Shown in pieces: positions 25,702 through 34,705 of a stretch of 64,000 bases of DNA. The translations under genes were made by a program, and so were the position numbers. Source of the DNA: SXVE01 sp036388895 (GTDB taxonomy: Bacteria; Acidobacteriota; Blastocatellia; Pyrinomonadales; Pyrinomonadaceae); contig DASVQY010000063.1 in assembly GCA_036388895.1 (NCBI GenBank), forward strand, positions 1 to 64,000, in the 5' to 3' direction. Positions within the stretch are counted from its first letter, which is position 1; each line of letters begins with the position of its first letter. The notes under the pieces are model-generated. The model saw only the letters and a program-made list of their open reading frames with translations. It searched no databases and had not been told where the DNA came from.

Positions 25702-26106
25702 ATGAACAAAAACAATTTACGCGGAAAAATCTTCGGTTTCGGAATGACATTCTTACTGCTTTGCGGCGGCGTTCTTTTTCTCGCCTCAGATGCCAACGCC
25801 CAATTTCGGGACAACCACCAAATCTGGCGCGACGGGCGATTTGGAAATCGTGCGGAATTAAACCGCGTTGCACGTACGCGAGGCTACGATGACGGCTTGC
25901 GCGAAGGCTCGAAAGACGCCCGCGGAAGAAAGCGCCATAACCCTTACGGAAAAGGCGGATATAAAAAGGCGACAAACGGTTATAACTCGCGCTACGGCAA
26001 CAAAGAAGCTTACAGGCAGATTTACCGAAACGCTTTTTTGCGCGGCTATGACGATGCCTTTTATCGAAACAATCGAGGCATCCGCATTAATCGTCGCGGA
26101 TGGTAA
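25702..26106 (+). CDS. small secreted protein with RGYDD repeats
   Basis: 134 residues from ATG at 25702, selected by a GGAGG site 12 bp upstream. The signal peptide runs to about residue 33 (LASDANAQF). The mature part is Arg, Gly, Tyr and Asn rich and strongly basic. RGYDDGLREG near residue 60 and RGYDDAFYRN near 115 are two copies of one motif flanking a basic linker. I do not recognise a functional family. A DUF-type extracytoplasmic protein that may bind anions or the envelope is possible but unproven. It may be co-transcribed with the gene at 26157. Confidence 0.7.
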   Translation: MNKNNLRGKIFGFGMTFLLLCGGVLFLASDANAQFRDNHQIWRDGRFGNRAELNRVARTRGYDDGLREGSKDARGRKRHNPYGKGGYKKATNGYNSRYGNKEAYRQIYRNAFLRGYDDAFYRNNRGIRINRRGW

Positions 26107-26156
26107 TTCGCATTCGTTTGTCTAAAATATAAATAATTGCTCAGGAGCCTTAAGCT

Positions 26157-26681
26157 GTGAAATTAAAATCTCTCCCCATCTTTATCTTTCTCGCAATCAC
26201 AATAACTATGATCGCGGTTTACGCCGAAACGACCGGCGATGAGTTCATCGGCTACCGGCACAGAGGCGTCGCCCGAGGCGAAAAATTGCCGAACGGCGTC
26301 CGCGATTTGGGCGGCGGATTGCTTTCCGACGATAACTACGACGTCACGCGTTTTGAAAAAGGAAACAAATTTATGCTCTGGTTCGAGAAAATTATCGAAA
26401 GTGACCGGGAAGGAGTTCCCGTTTGGGAAGTCATAGACGTTCTAATGTTCGACAGATTAAAGAAAAATCAGAAATTTATGTTTTCATACAGCTCAACCTG
26501 TACGGAAAATTCCGAAGAAAACCTCGATTTAATCGTTTTGGCGGAAACATCGCCGAGAAAAAGAAATTATAAAATTCTCAGAGCTTGGCGAGCAAACGTC
26601 GAAAGGGAGAAATTTGAAGAAGTTTCGACCGAAGCAATTCGCTGCCGTTACGCTGAAGGAATTTGCTCGCCCCGAGTGTGA
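26157..26681 (+). CDS. secreted hypothetical protein
   Basis: 174 residues starting at GTG 26157 with an AGGAG site. A signal peptide covers about 1-23 (FLAITITMIAVYAET). The mature part has no motif I can name. It contains two cysteine pairs' worth of Cys (STCTEN, RCRYAEGIC) that could form disulfides in the periplasm. It follows the RGYDD protein with a 50-bp gap on the same strand. Confidence 0.65.
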   Translation: MKLKSLPIFIFLAITITMIAVYAETTGDEFIGYRHRGVARGEKLPNGVRDLGGGLLSDDNYDVTRFEKGNKFMLWFEKIIESDREGVPVWEVIDVLMFDRLKKNQKFMFSYSSTCTENSEENLDLIVLAETSPRKRNYKILRAWRANVEREKFEEVSTEAIRCRYAEGICSPRV

Positions 26682-26730
26682 GGACTCCCAACGGCAAAAA
26701 TCCTCCTAATAATTTTCCTCATAATTCGCC

Positions 26731-27939
26731 TTACGTTTCGGTCAAATCGTAATCCATTGTGTCCGTATCCGTATCCGACACTTTCGGCTGTCCGAGTAAT
26801 TTGAGCCACAAAAACCCAATCGTTCCGGCGGTCAATGACGCGACCAGAATCGCCATTTTAGAACTGTTGACGGCAGCGGCGTTGTTGACGAAAGCCAGAT
26901 TCGTGATGAAAATTGACATTGTAAAACCGATTCCGCCCAGCAGCCCCGCGCCTAAAACGTGTCGCCAGTTCAAATCCAGCGGAAGGCGCGAAATGCCGAT
27001 TGTCACGGCGATAAAACTCAGAAGAGTAATGCCGAGCGGTTTGCCTAAAACCAAGCCGCCGATAATGCCGAAGCTGTTTACCGTCGCTAATTCCTGCGCC
27101 CAATCAGCCCCGATGACGATTGTCGTATTGGCAAGCGCGAAAATCGGTAAAATTACGAAAGCGACTGGTTTATGAAGAAAATGTTCAAGCCGGTGCGACG
27201 GAGATTTCTCGTCGTCCTGTTTGGCGGAAAACGGAATTGCGAAGGCGAGCAGAACGCCGGCAATCGTAGCGTGAACGCCGGACTTCAACATCAAGAACCA
27301 CATCAATGCGCCGCCCAACAGATACGGAGCGAGCGACATTACGCGTACCTTGTTGAGAACGAACAAAATCCCGAAAACGAGCAGAGCCCCGAAAAGATAT
27401 CCGGTCGCAAGTTCCGCCGTGTAAAAAACCGCGATAATTATAATCGCTCCGAGATCGTCCATCACCGCTAGCGCCGTTAAGAATACTTTCAAAGATGCGG
27501 GAACGCGGCTGCCGAGAATCGCTAAAACTCCGAGCGCGAATGCGATGTCGGTTGCCATCGGAATCCCGATTCCCGGCTGCGTCGGCGTTCCGGCGTTCAA
27601 GCTGTAATGAATCAACGCGGGCGTCGCCAGTCCGCCGATTGCGGCGAAAAGCGGCAGCAAGGCATTTTTGAAGTTGGAAAGCTCACCGTTGTAAAGCTCG
27701 CGTTCGAGCTCCAAACCGATAAGCAAAAAGAAAATCGCCATTAAGCCGTCGTTGATCCAGTGCTCGATGCTCAAACCGCCGACATACGTTTGCCAGACGC
27801 TTATATAATTGGCGCCGAGCGGAGAATTAGTCATAATCAGCGAAATAATCGTGCAGACGATCAACAAAATACCGCCGGATTTTCCCGATTGAACAAATTC
27901 CTTAAAAGTTTTCGATAACTTTCTTTGGACAACACTCAT
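26731..27939 (-). CDS. nhaA: Na+/H+ antiporter NhaA
   Basis: 402 residues with about 12 membrane helices. Family landmarks are IEHWINDGLMAIFFLLIGLELERE near residues 58-81, PMATDIAFALGVLAILGSRVP (the paired functional aspartate region), and ALAVMDDLGAIIIIAVFYT with the DD pair of the ion-binding site. It exchanges Na+ or Li+ for protons at the inner membrane and supports pH and salt homeostasis. Length is typical (E. coli 388). The C-terminal tail is acidic. It stands as a single gene. Confidence 0.95.
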   Translation of the reverse strand: MSVVQRKLSKTFKEFVQSGKSGGILLIVCTIISLIMTNSPLGANYISVWQTYVGGLSIEHWINDGLMAIFFLLIGLELERELYNGELSNFKNALLPLFAAIGGLATPALIHYSLNAGTPTQPGIGIPMATDIAFALGVLAILGSRVPASLKVFLTALAVMDDLGAIIIIAVFYTAELATGYLFGALLVFGILFVLNKVRVMSLAPYLLGGALMWFLMLKSGVHATIAGVLLAFAIPFSAKQDDEKSPSHRLEHFLHKPVAFVILPIFALANTTIVIGADWAQELATVNSFGIIGGLVLGKPLGITLLSFIAVTIGISRLPLDLNWRHVLGAGLLGGIGFTMSIFITNLAFVNNAAAVNSSKMAILVASLTAGTIGFLWLKLLGQPKVSDTDTDTMDYDLTET

Positions 27940-28334
27940 AATCTTTGTATTTTATGCAGCCTGAATTATATTTTTTTCAAAAAAGTATTCTTATTTGCAA
28001 CTCTCGCGGAAGAAAACTTTTGCCATCAATTATTTAACAATAAAACAGCCGAAAAAACATAGGGGAAAATACATAGAAAAATAGGCATTTATACTGGCTC
28101 GCGTAATGCTTTTTAGGAAATAAAGGCGGTTTTGACTTGAACGCCGTAAATAATTGGAAGATTAACTGTTAAACAGCTTCGGACGCTGATCCTAAAAACA
28201 AAAATCTGTAAACCTTAATATTTACAACTACGACAGAATTTTTTTAATGTCTAATAATTTTCAAAGGAAAAGTTTTGTTCTACTCGTATCAAACGACTTT
28301 TTATTAAACATAAAAAGCAGCGAATAAACAGCAA
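27940..28334. other. non-coding gap
   Basis: About 395 bp, AT-rich, upstream of nhaA and downstream of the serine hydrolase gene (both minus strand). I see no frame with coding character and no strong hairpin. It must hold the nhaA promoter. Confidence 0.5.
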
Positions 28335-30848
28335 TTACTTTTGGGTTGCCTTTTTCGTTGGAATGGCTTCGTCTCTGGCGTAGAAAGCGCTTTCGGGAAT
28401 TGGGATGTCGAATTTTGACGATCTAACGGTAATGATCTGCTCGCCTGTGCCCGGGCTTTCGATTGTCCATTTAAACGGCAGCATTACTCCGTCAACTTTC
28501 CTGTAATCACTGTATTTTGTAATTCCCTGTAACGTATCGCTTCTGAGCGGCAAAAAGCTTTTCGTTGAAATGTAATCGGTTACAGGGGCGCCGTTTTCGG
28601 GCGTTTTGACAACGATGTAGCTTTCTTCTTCACCGACTTTCGTTATGCCTCTTACTTCAACCGTTTTGTATAGCTCGCGCCATTTGAGCGGGGCGTAAAA
28701 GTCTGCCGTAACTCTTTCCTGCGACAGTTCCTTTTCGCTCATTTTTTCAGGCAGCAAAAAACTCGATTCCGTTCCGCCCGTAGTTCCGTTGAAGTATTCG
28801 TGAAGCGTGCCAAGTTTTTTCCCGAGCGCGAAAAACTCCATTCGTGTTGATTTTAAATTCGGCGCTTTGACGCTGATCGTTCCGGTGCCGACCACGCCTT
28901 GATTGACGAGATTGATTTCTACAACGGTTTCCTGCGTTTTGTGTTTTTGAATATTCGCTTCTCCGCCGAGCGCATAAATGACTTTCGCCATTAATTCTTC
29001 AGCCGAAACAGGAGATTCAAAGCTTTCGGCGCGTTTGAATTCGATATTGCGGTCGGGCTGATTTATAAGCAAACCTGTCACTTTGCCTGCGGCGTTTCGT
29101 TGGATGTTGACTTTATATGTATCCGGTGCGCCTTCAATGCCGAAAGCGTCCTTGCCTTTTTCAACCAGCGTGAGCGAGCGCTGTCCCGGGCGCGTCACGG
29201 TTAATTTTCCGTCCTGCATAACGAGCTGAAAGACCAGCTTCTTGCCGTCAACTTCGGCTTCATAAACTCTGGTAATATCTTTGTATTGTTCGCCGCCGAC
29301 GCTCGATGATTTAGCAGCTTCCGAATCAACTTTCGTTAGATTGATGTTGCGTTTCGGCGGCGGCTGTTCGAGAAATAATTCTGTCTTTCCGCCGCCGGAT
29401 TCCGCAGGACGAAACGTTACGAAATAACCCTGCGCCGCAGGCTCGTCGCCGGCGAATTTATAACGCCTTCCGCCGACGTTTTCGAGCGGGTAACCTGGCT
29501 GACCGGGAACGTTCAACACAAGCCTGCCGTCCCGCATCGCAACTTCGACCGTCAAATTGGCAATCCTGTATTTTCCGACTTCCTGCTGCGCATCTTCGGC
29601 GGGCGCGGTGTTTTTTGATTCGTTTTTTGAGTCCGCTTTTTGTTCATCAACTAAATTCGTCCAGATAATTTCTTCCGCCACGCCGCCGCCGATGTCTGCG
29701 GCAATCAAAGGCGTTTTATAAGAATTTGTGAGAATCACAAAACCGAGGTTCTCTTCGGGCATCATCGAAACCTGCGCCCGGAAACCGTCAATGCTGCCGC
29801 CGTGCTGAATTACTTTTTTTCCTTTCCGATTAATCAAATACCAGCCCAAGCCGTAATCAACATTCGAACCGTTCAAATCTTTAAACTGCGGCGAGATGAT
29901 TTCGTTAAAATTTTTTTCGGAAATCAGCCTCTTTCCATCAAAAACGCCGCCAGCGAGAATAAAACGCACCCACTCGCCCATTTCCCGGGCATTTGAATAA
30001 ACCGAACCCGCCGGAGCCGCGCTCCAAAGCGCGTCCTGCGAGCGAAACGGAATTCTCTCCGTTTTTTTCGTTCCATTATCGTATTCATAACCGAGCGCGT
30101 AATCTTTCGACTTCTGCATTGCAGGCAAAGTCAGTGTTGTTTGTTTCATTCCCAGAGGCTTCAAAATGCGCTCGTTCATCAGCTTTTCCCAGGTCGAATT
30201 TTGCGCTTTCGCAATCGCTTCGCCCGCCGCCGTGACCATCACGTTTTGATACTGGTATTTCTCGCCGAACGGCGCGGTCGGCTTTGCCTCGCCAACCGCG
30301 CGGATGACTTCTTCGCGATTGAGAACGCCCGGATACCAGATGAATTCGGTTCGCGCCAGCCCCGAATTGTGAATCATCAGATCGCGCAGAGTGATTTTTT
30401 TATTCGCTTCCGGGTCCTGCAGTTTGAAATAAGGCAGATATTTATGCGGCGAATCCGTAAATGAGAGTTTTCCGTCGTCCGCGCTCATCGCCATCAGCAT
30501 TCCCGTAAACGCTTTGGTTGATGAACCGATTGGAAACAGCGTTTCGGGCGTCACGGGCAGATTTTTTTCTACATCTCTTGAGCCGAATCCTTTTGTATAA
30601 ACAATTTTGCTGTCCTTGACGATTGCGACAGACATTCCCGGAACGCCAAGTTCTTTCCGTTTAGCTTCAAGCAGCTGCTCTATATTGTTTATCCGTGTTT
30701 GAAAAGCATCTTGAGAACGAGCATGCAGCGCTTGCACAAATTCCTCGTTATGACTGACAGCGGTCGTAGTATGAGCAATGGTCGCCGCGATGTTTGCAGC
30801 GACCAGTATAAAAGCGAGAAAAACACGGATACAGGCAAGCGGCATCAT
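28335..30848 (-). CDS. secreted serine hydrolase, class C beta-lactamase/esterase family, with long C-terminal extension
   Basis: 837 residues from the ATG pair at 30848/30845, preceded by GAGGTGA at 30854-30860; the open frame extends to 30905 without a ribosome site. After a signal peptide the beta-lactamase-like domain has SSTK (109-112), YQN and HGG motifs (catalytic Ser, Tyr and the KTG-equivalent). The next part (about 430-620) holds two copies of a beta-rich 'DGKLxxxxPGQ' module common after such domains. The last 200 residues resemble an outer-membrane lipoprotein-sorting or LolA-like fold that is often attached. Likely a periplasmic or extracellular peptidase/esterase rather than a true resistance enzyme. 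Confidence 0.85.
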   Translation of the reverse strand: MMPLACIRVFLAFILVAANIAATIAHTTTAVSHNEEFVQALHARSQDAFQTRINNIEQLLEAKRKELGVPGMSVAIVKDSKIVYTKGFGSRDVEKNLPVTPETLFPIGSSTKAFTGMLMAMSADDGKLSFTDSPHKYLPYFKLQDPEANKKITLRDLMIHNSGLARTEFIWYPGVLNREEVIRAVGEAKPTAPFGEKYQYQNVMVTAAGEAIAKAQNSTWEKLMNERILKPLGMKQTTLTLPAMQKSKDYALGYEYDNGTKKTERIPFRSQDALWSAAPAGSVYSNAREMGEWVRFILAGGVFDGKRLISEKNFNEIISPQFKDLNGSNVDYGLGWYLINRKGKKVIQHGGSIDGFRAQVSMMPEENLGFVILTNSYKTPLIAADIGGGVAEEIIWTNLVDEQKADSKNESKNTAPAEDAQQEVGKYRIANLTVEVAMRDGRLVLNVPGQPGYPLENVGGRRYKFAGDEPAAQGYFVTFRPAESGGGKTELFLEQPPPKRNINLTKVDSEAAKSSSVGGEQYKDITRVYEAEVDGKKLVFQLVMQDGKLTVTRPGQRSLTLVEKGKDAFGIEGAPDTYKVNIQRNAAGKVTGLLINQPDRNIEFKRAESFESPVSAEELMAKVIYALGGEANIQKHKTQETVVEINLVNQGVVGTGTISVKAPNLKSTRMEFFALGKKLGTLHEYFNGTTGGTESSFLLPEKMSEKELSQERVTADFYAPLKWRELYKTVEVRGITKVGEEESYIVVKTPENGAPVTDYISTKSFLPLRSDTLQGITKYSDYRKVDGVMLPFKWTIESPGTGEQIITVRSSKFDIPIPESAFYARDEAIPTKKATQK

Positions 30849-30947
30849 TAAAATCACCTCGTGAAAAGATTTGAAAGCGTTGCGATCTCGCTTGAAAAGA
30901 TACACCAGTGACGGCGACTTACTTCTTTGTTGACGAAAAATTTTAAT

Positions 30948-33722
30948 CTAAAACAATGACTTGGGCAAAAATAAACTTTCAGCGTCATAAAAATTTCGCC
31001 CGAAATTAGAAACCGATTGCACATCAGCATTTTCATCAAGTATCGAATCCGCGGAAATACTTCCGATGCCGTTCCAGGCTTCGAGCTCGACTATTCGGCT
31101 GTAGCTCGATTGCGCCGCATTTACGACAACTCTGATTTTTGTTGTTGTGATCGGCGCAAATGTCAATTTTGTCAATGCCCTGTTGTTATTCGTAACACTT
31201 CCGTTCGGCACGGTTGTCCAGTCCCAGCCGTTCCAATATTGAACCTCGAAGTTCGTAATGCCGTAAATGCTGAATGTCGTGTTGCTGTCGGGATCAGCCG
31301 GATTTGAAAAATCGTCTTTGACAGCGTAAACAAAGATCTCGTTGATTGTTTTGCTCGAATTGAAATCAACTTGCAGCCAATCAGGATAAATGTCCGGCGT
31401 CGAATCTTTCCAGGCTCCCGTAGTCGCCCAATTTCTCACGCCGTCAATTGCTATCGAAGGCGCTCCGCCGGTTAATTGTGACGAAGCGGTCGCGACTGCT
31501 CCGTTTGCCGCCGACGCCACATTAGTTCGCACGCCCGGCGTCGGTGTCGGGGTCGGCGACGTGCTGTTGTCGCCGCTCCAGGCTTCGAGTTCGACTATTC
31601 GGCTGTAACTCGATTGCGCATTGTAAACGACAACTCTAACTTTTGCTGTTGTCACAGGCGCAAATGTCAGTTTCGTCAATACCTTGTTGTTATTTGCAAT
31701 GCTGCCGTTAGGCACTGTCGCCCAGCCCGATCCGTTCCAATACTGCACATCGAAGTTCGTTATGCCGTAAGTCGTAAATGTCTCATCGGCTGTCGGGTCA
31801 GCGGCAATCCAATAATCATCTTTGACAGCATAGACATCTATTTCGTTGATTGTTTTGCTGCCTGCAAAGTCTATCTGTAAAACGTCCGGGTAATTATCGG
31901 GAGTAGAGTCTTTCCACGCGCCGGTTGCTGCCCAATTGCGAACTCCGTCGTTGGCTGTCGAAGGCGTTCCGTTTTGTAAATACGATGATGACGTCGCGAT
32001 GCCGCCGTTTGATGATAATGCTACGTTTGTTCGTGTAGCCTGCGCGGGCGTCGGCGTCGGTATCACAGGATTAGAAACTGTAATTTGCAAACCATTCGCG
32101 GCTTTCAAGCCGCTATTGTCCGTTACGGCTAAAACAGCGGTGAAGGTGCCCGCCGAAGTGTAAACTTTTGACGGATTTGGAGCGGTCGAACCGGTTCCGT
32201 CACCGAAATCCCAATTATAGCCGACAATCGAGCCGTCGGAATCAAAAGAGCCCGCGCTTGAAAAGTTAACTGTAAATGGCGCTGTGCCTGAAGTTGCACC
32301 GTTTACAGAGGCAACCGCGACCGGCGACTGCGAAGGGTTTTCAGTTGAAGGCAGCGTTCCGGTTACGTTGTATTGTCCGATGCTCGCGTAATCCGTGTAA
32401 CCGGCTGTCGAATCGTCGGCGGCGCTGCCGGTGCCGTCTACTCTCAAGAAATAAATTCCCGCCGAAAGAGTTTGATTAAACGAGGCTGACATCCCCGCCG
32501 GAAATGAGCTTTCCAAACTAAAGCTCGACGGATCCGAGGTTGCTATTACATTACCCGCCGAGTTTAAAATCTGAGCTTTTATATCAAGGTTCGCGCCCCG
32601 CGCAGCCGGATTGACGTTTATGGAAACATTGCCTGAAGCGGTTGTAAATTTGAAAACGTCAGCGTCATTTCTCGTTGTAATCAAGCCGGATACGTTTAAC
32701 GCGGTTCCGCTTAAAACTTTAGCAGCGGCAATTGTATCGCCGTAGTCGTCACCGATCAGCGGAGCGTAGCTTTGCAAAATCGCCAGATCGTCTTCAAAGT
32801 TATTGGCGCCCGGATATTCGCCTTTGCTCCACTGCGAAACGCTTTTATTGTACCCGACACCCATAATCGGCGCCCAAACTCCGTGTCCGCCGTAATAGCC
32901 CTTGCTTGATGTTCCGTCGTGGTTCAACCCCAGATTATGTCCGACTTCGTGCGAAGCCGCTTCCGCAATACCCTTATCGTTGCTTCCGAAACCGGCTGTG
33001 AAAATCCAAGCCGGCTTATAATCTTCCGTTCCGAGAAAAGCGCCCAAATAAGCAACGCCGCCGACGCTCGACCCCATAAAATTGGTCGGCGTCATCACCG
33101 CGCGCGAGCCGTAAAACGTCTCGCCCGGGTCTTGTGTAGTAACATCCACGTCGAACGGAGCAAAATCTTCGGACATTCTTTGCCAGATGTTTTGAATTAC
33201 GTCCTGTTCCGCCGCGCTGAAAGTATTCGGAGCGCCGTCGAGATCAAAAGGCGCCGCAACGCCGCCCGACAGGTAAAACCTCCAGGCGTTGGTTTCGCTT
33301 ATTGTGTGACCGTTAAAGTCGAGATAAATCTTTCGAGAAGTGTTCGGGCGACTATGCAGAGCAAATGTTTGGGAGTAAGGATAAGGTGCGGCTTTAAGAT
33401 CGGTCGCGGCTTGAGCGGCGGCAATTTCCATTTCGTCAGGCGCTTTTTCCACATAAAGCAATCTTTCGTCTTTATCAATGTGCAGAGTTTCGTCTTCCAG
33501 AAACATTTGGCGCAGTTGACCTGCCGTTTTACCGTGTTTAGCGGCAACGGCAGCTAAACGATTGCCCAGTTTATAAATCGCACGCTCTTTGCGCAGCAGT
33601 TTCGGTTGAGCTTCTTCGTATTGTTCCTGGGCGAAAGAAATGTTTGCAGAAAACAATGTAATCAACAAAAGAATGGACGTGAGCGATTTAAATAGACTTT
33701 TAGTCAAAACATCAGACATCAA
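30948..33722 (-). CDS. secreted zinc metalloprotease with PPC, PKD and two discoidin-like domains
   Basis: 924 residues. Signal peptide to about residue 31; propeptide-like part; metzincin-type zinc site HEVGHNLGLNHDG at 258-270 with a later Met-turn candidate (PIMGVGYNKS). Then a pre-peptidase C-terminal domain (about 335-455), a PKD domain (about 465-550, YNWDFGDGTGS), a proline-threonine linker and two F5/8 type C (discoidin-like) domains (about 560-710 and 725-885). These last two are near copies, WKDSTPD being identical in both. It is a secreted enzyme that probably binds polysaccharide or protein surfaces. It lies between two serine hydrolase genes. Confidence 0.85.
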   Translation of the reverse strand: MMSDVLTKSLFKSLTSILLLITLFSANISFAQEQYEEAQPKLLRKERAIYKLGNRLAAVAAKHGKTAGQLRQMFLEDETLHIDKDERLLYVEKAPDEMEIAAAQAATDLKAAPYPYSQTFALHSRPNTSRKIYLDFNGHTISETNAWRFYLSGGVAAPFDLDGAPNTFSAAEQDVIQNIWQRMSEDFAPFDVDVTTQDPGETFYGSRAVMTPTNFMGSSVGGVAYLGAFLGTEDYKPAWIFTAGFGSNDKGIAEAASHEVGHNLGLNHDGTSSKGYYGGHGVWAPIMGVGYNKSVSQWSKGEYPGANNFEDDLAILQSYAPLIGDDYGDTIAAAKVLSGTALNVSGLITTRNDADVFKFTTASGNVSINVNPAARGANLDIKAQILNSAGNVIATSDPSSFSLESSFPAGMSASFNQTLSAGIYFLRVDGTGSAADDSTAGYTDYASIGQYNVTGTLPSTENPSQSPVAVASVNGATSGTAPFTVNFSSAGSFDSDGSIVGYNWDFGDGTGSTAPNPSKVYTSAGTFTAVLAVTDNSGLKAANGLQITVSNPVIPTPTPAQATRTNVALSSNGGIATSSSYLQNGTPSTANDGVRNWAATGAWKDSTPDNYPDVLQIDFAGSKTINEIDVYAVKDDYWIAADPTADETFTTYGITNFDVQYWNGSGWATVPNGSIANNNKVLTKLTFAPVTTAKVRVVVYNAQSSYSRIVELEAWSGDNSTSPTPTPTPGVRTNVASAANGAVATASSQLTGGAPSIAIDGVRNWATTGAWKDSTPDIYPDWLQVDFNSSKTINEIFVYAVKDDFSNPADPDSNTTFSIYGITNFEVQYWNGWDWTTVPNGSVTNNNRALTKLTFAPITTTKIRVVVNAAQSSYSRIVELEAWNGIGSISADSILDENADVQSVSNFGRNFYDAESLFLPKSLF
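31075..32040. repeat. tandem duplication of the discoidin-domain coding segment
   Basis: The segment at about 31075-31540 repeats at about 31575-32040, with a period near 505 bp. Long identical stretches occur, for example TTCGACTATTCGGCTGTA in both, and the encoded domains keep the same landmarks (GVRNWA, WKDSTPD, SYSRIVELEAW). The similarity suggests a fairly young duplication within this gene. Confidence 0.6.
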
Positions 33723-34705
33723 TATTCAGTCTCCTAAAAATATTATTTTTTGTTCTTTAAGCTGCCCGATCGGGATTTTAATCAGTGGTCTTGTGGTTTC
33801 AGCCTTAATAGCTGGAACTATAAGCCGGTAATAAAAAAAGTAGTTAAAGATTGTTATAGAAACAGCTACATCCGAGCCCGGAATTTAACTGTAAAATAAA
33901 GGTTTTTACTTTAAACTGGATTAAGAAAAGTTGGCAAAAAAACTGCAAGACAAAACTTCTAAACTGAGGCTTCTCGTAATCTTTTCAAAATCATAAAGGA
34001 AATTTCGATTGAAATCAACAATAAACAAATTTATGAGCCGGATAGTAATTTATCAAAAAGTTAAAACGAAACCTTGTTTGTTACCGAAGCCTTAAAAAGC
34101 AGGCATTGTTTTGATAATCGTGTTCACGCTCTGGCAACGATGCCAAAAACCCCAATTGATAAAATCGTGAAATTGCCGTTGATAAATAGCTGTGCTTTTC
34201 CCTCTAAAACAACTTCAAGCGGTAATTATTTCTTCGTTTTTTTAATGTTACTTGCCTGAGATTGATATAAGATGCAATAGATTTATGAAACATCCCGCAA
34301 TAGTTATTTAACGCTATACTACTGACATCTACATTAGGTTATTTCCCAGGAAACTCATCAGCCGCGGGCACCATGCACCACAAACCATTAAAGGCGTAGA
34401 AATGTAATTACTAAGCCGCGTCCATAAAGGCTGTTTAAATTCAGAATCGCCGCTCAGATACTAAATTAGATACTGGACTACATTTATCTATTTCTCTGGA
34501 ATAATTACTTAATTACTTTATACTGTAAAGTTCTTGACAAACAAAACAACTTAATGTAATTTTAATAAAAATTGTTGGGCTTCCGCCTAACTGCAAAAAA
34601 TTGTCGTCACAATTTTACTTCAGCACAACGAAAGCTGAGAGCGAGTTCTAAACGGGCAAGTCGAACGTCGCGTCGTTATTAGAAAATTTTTAAATGAGAG
34701 CGTAT
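33723..34705. other. long non-coding gap with a promoter for the next gene
   Basis: About 980 bp between the divergent metalloprotease (minus) and serine hydrolase (plus). Only one short open frame is present (34074-34259), with no coding character. A promoter candidate lies at 34534-34562. Nothing else recognised; the low coding content may reflect a lost gene. Confidence 0.5.
34534..34562 (+). promoter_or_regulatory. sigma-70-like promoter candidate
   Basis: TTGACA at 34534-34539, a 17-bp spacer, then TAATTT at 34557-34562. It would give a leader of about 140 nt for the serine hydrolase gene starting at 34706. Confidence 0.4.

Noticed and set aside
34074..34259. 61-codon plus-strand frame in the 980-bp gap
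   Set aside because: No ribosome site, no motif, composition like the surrounding non-coding DNA.
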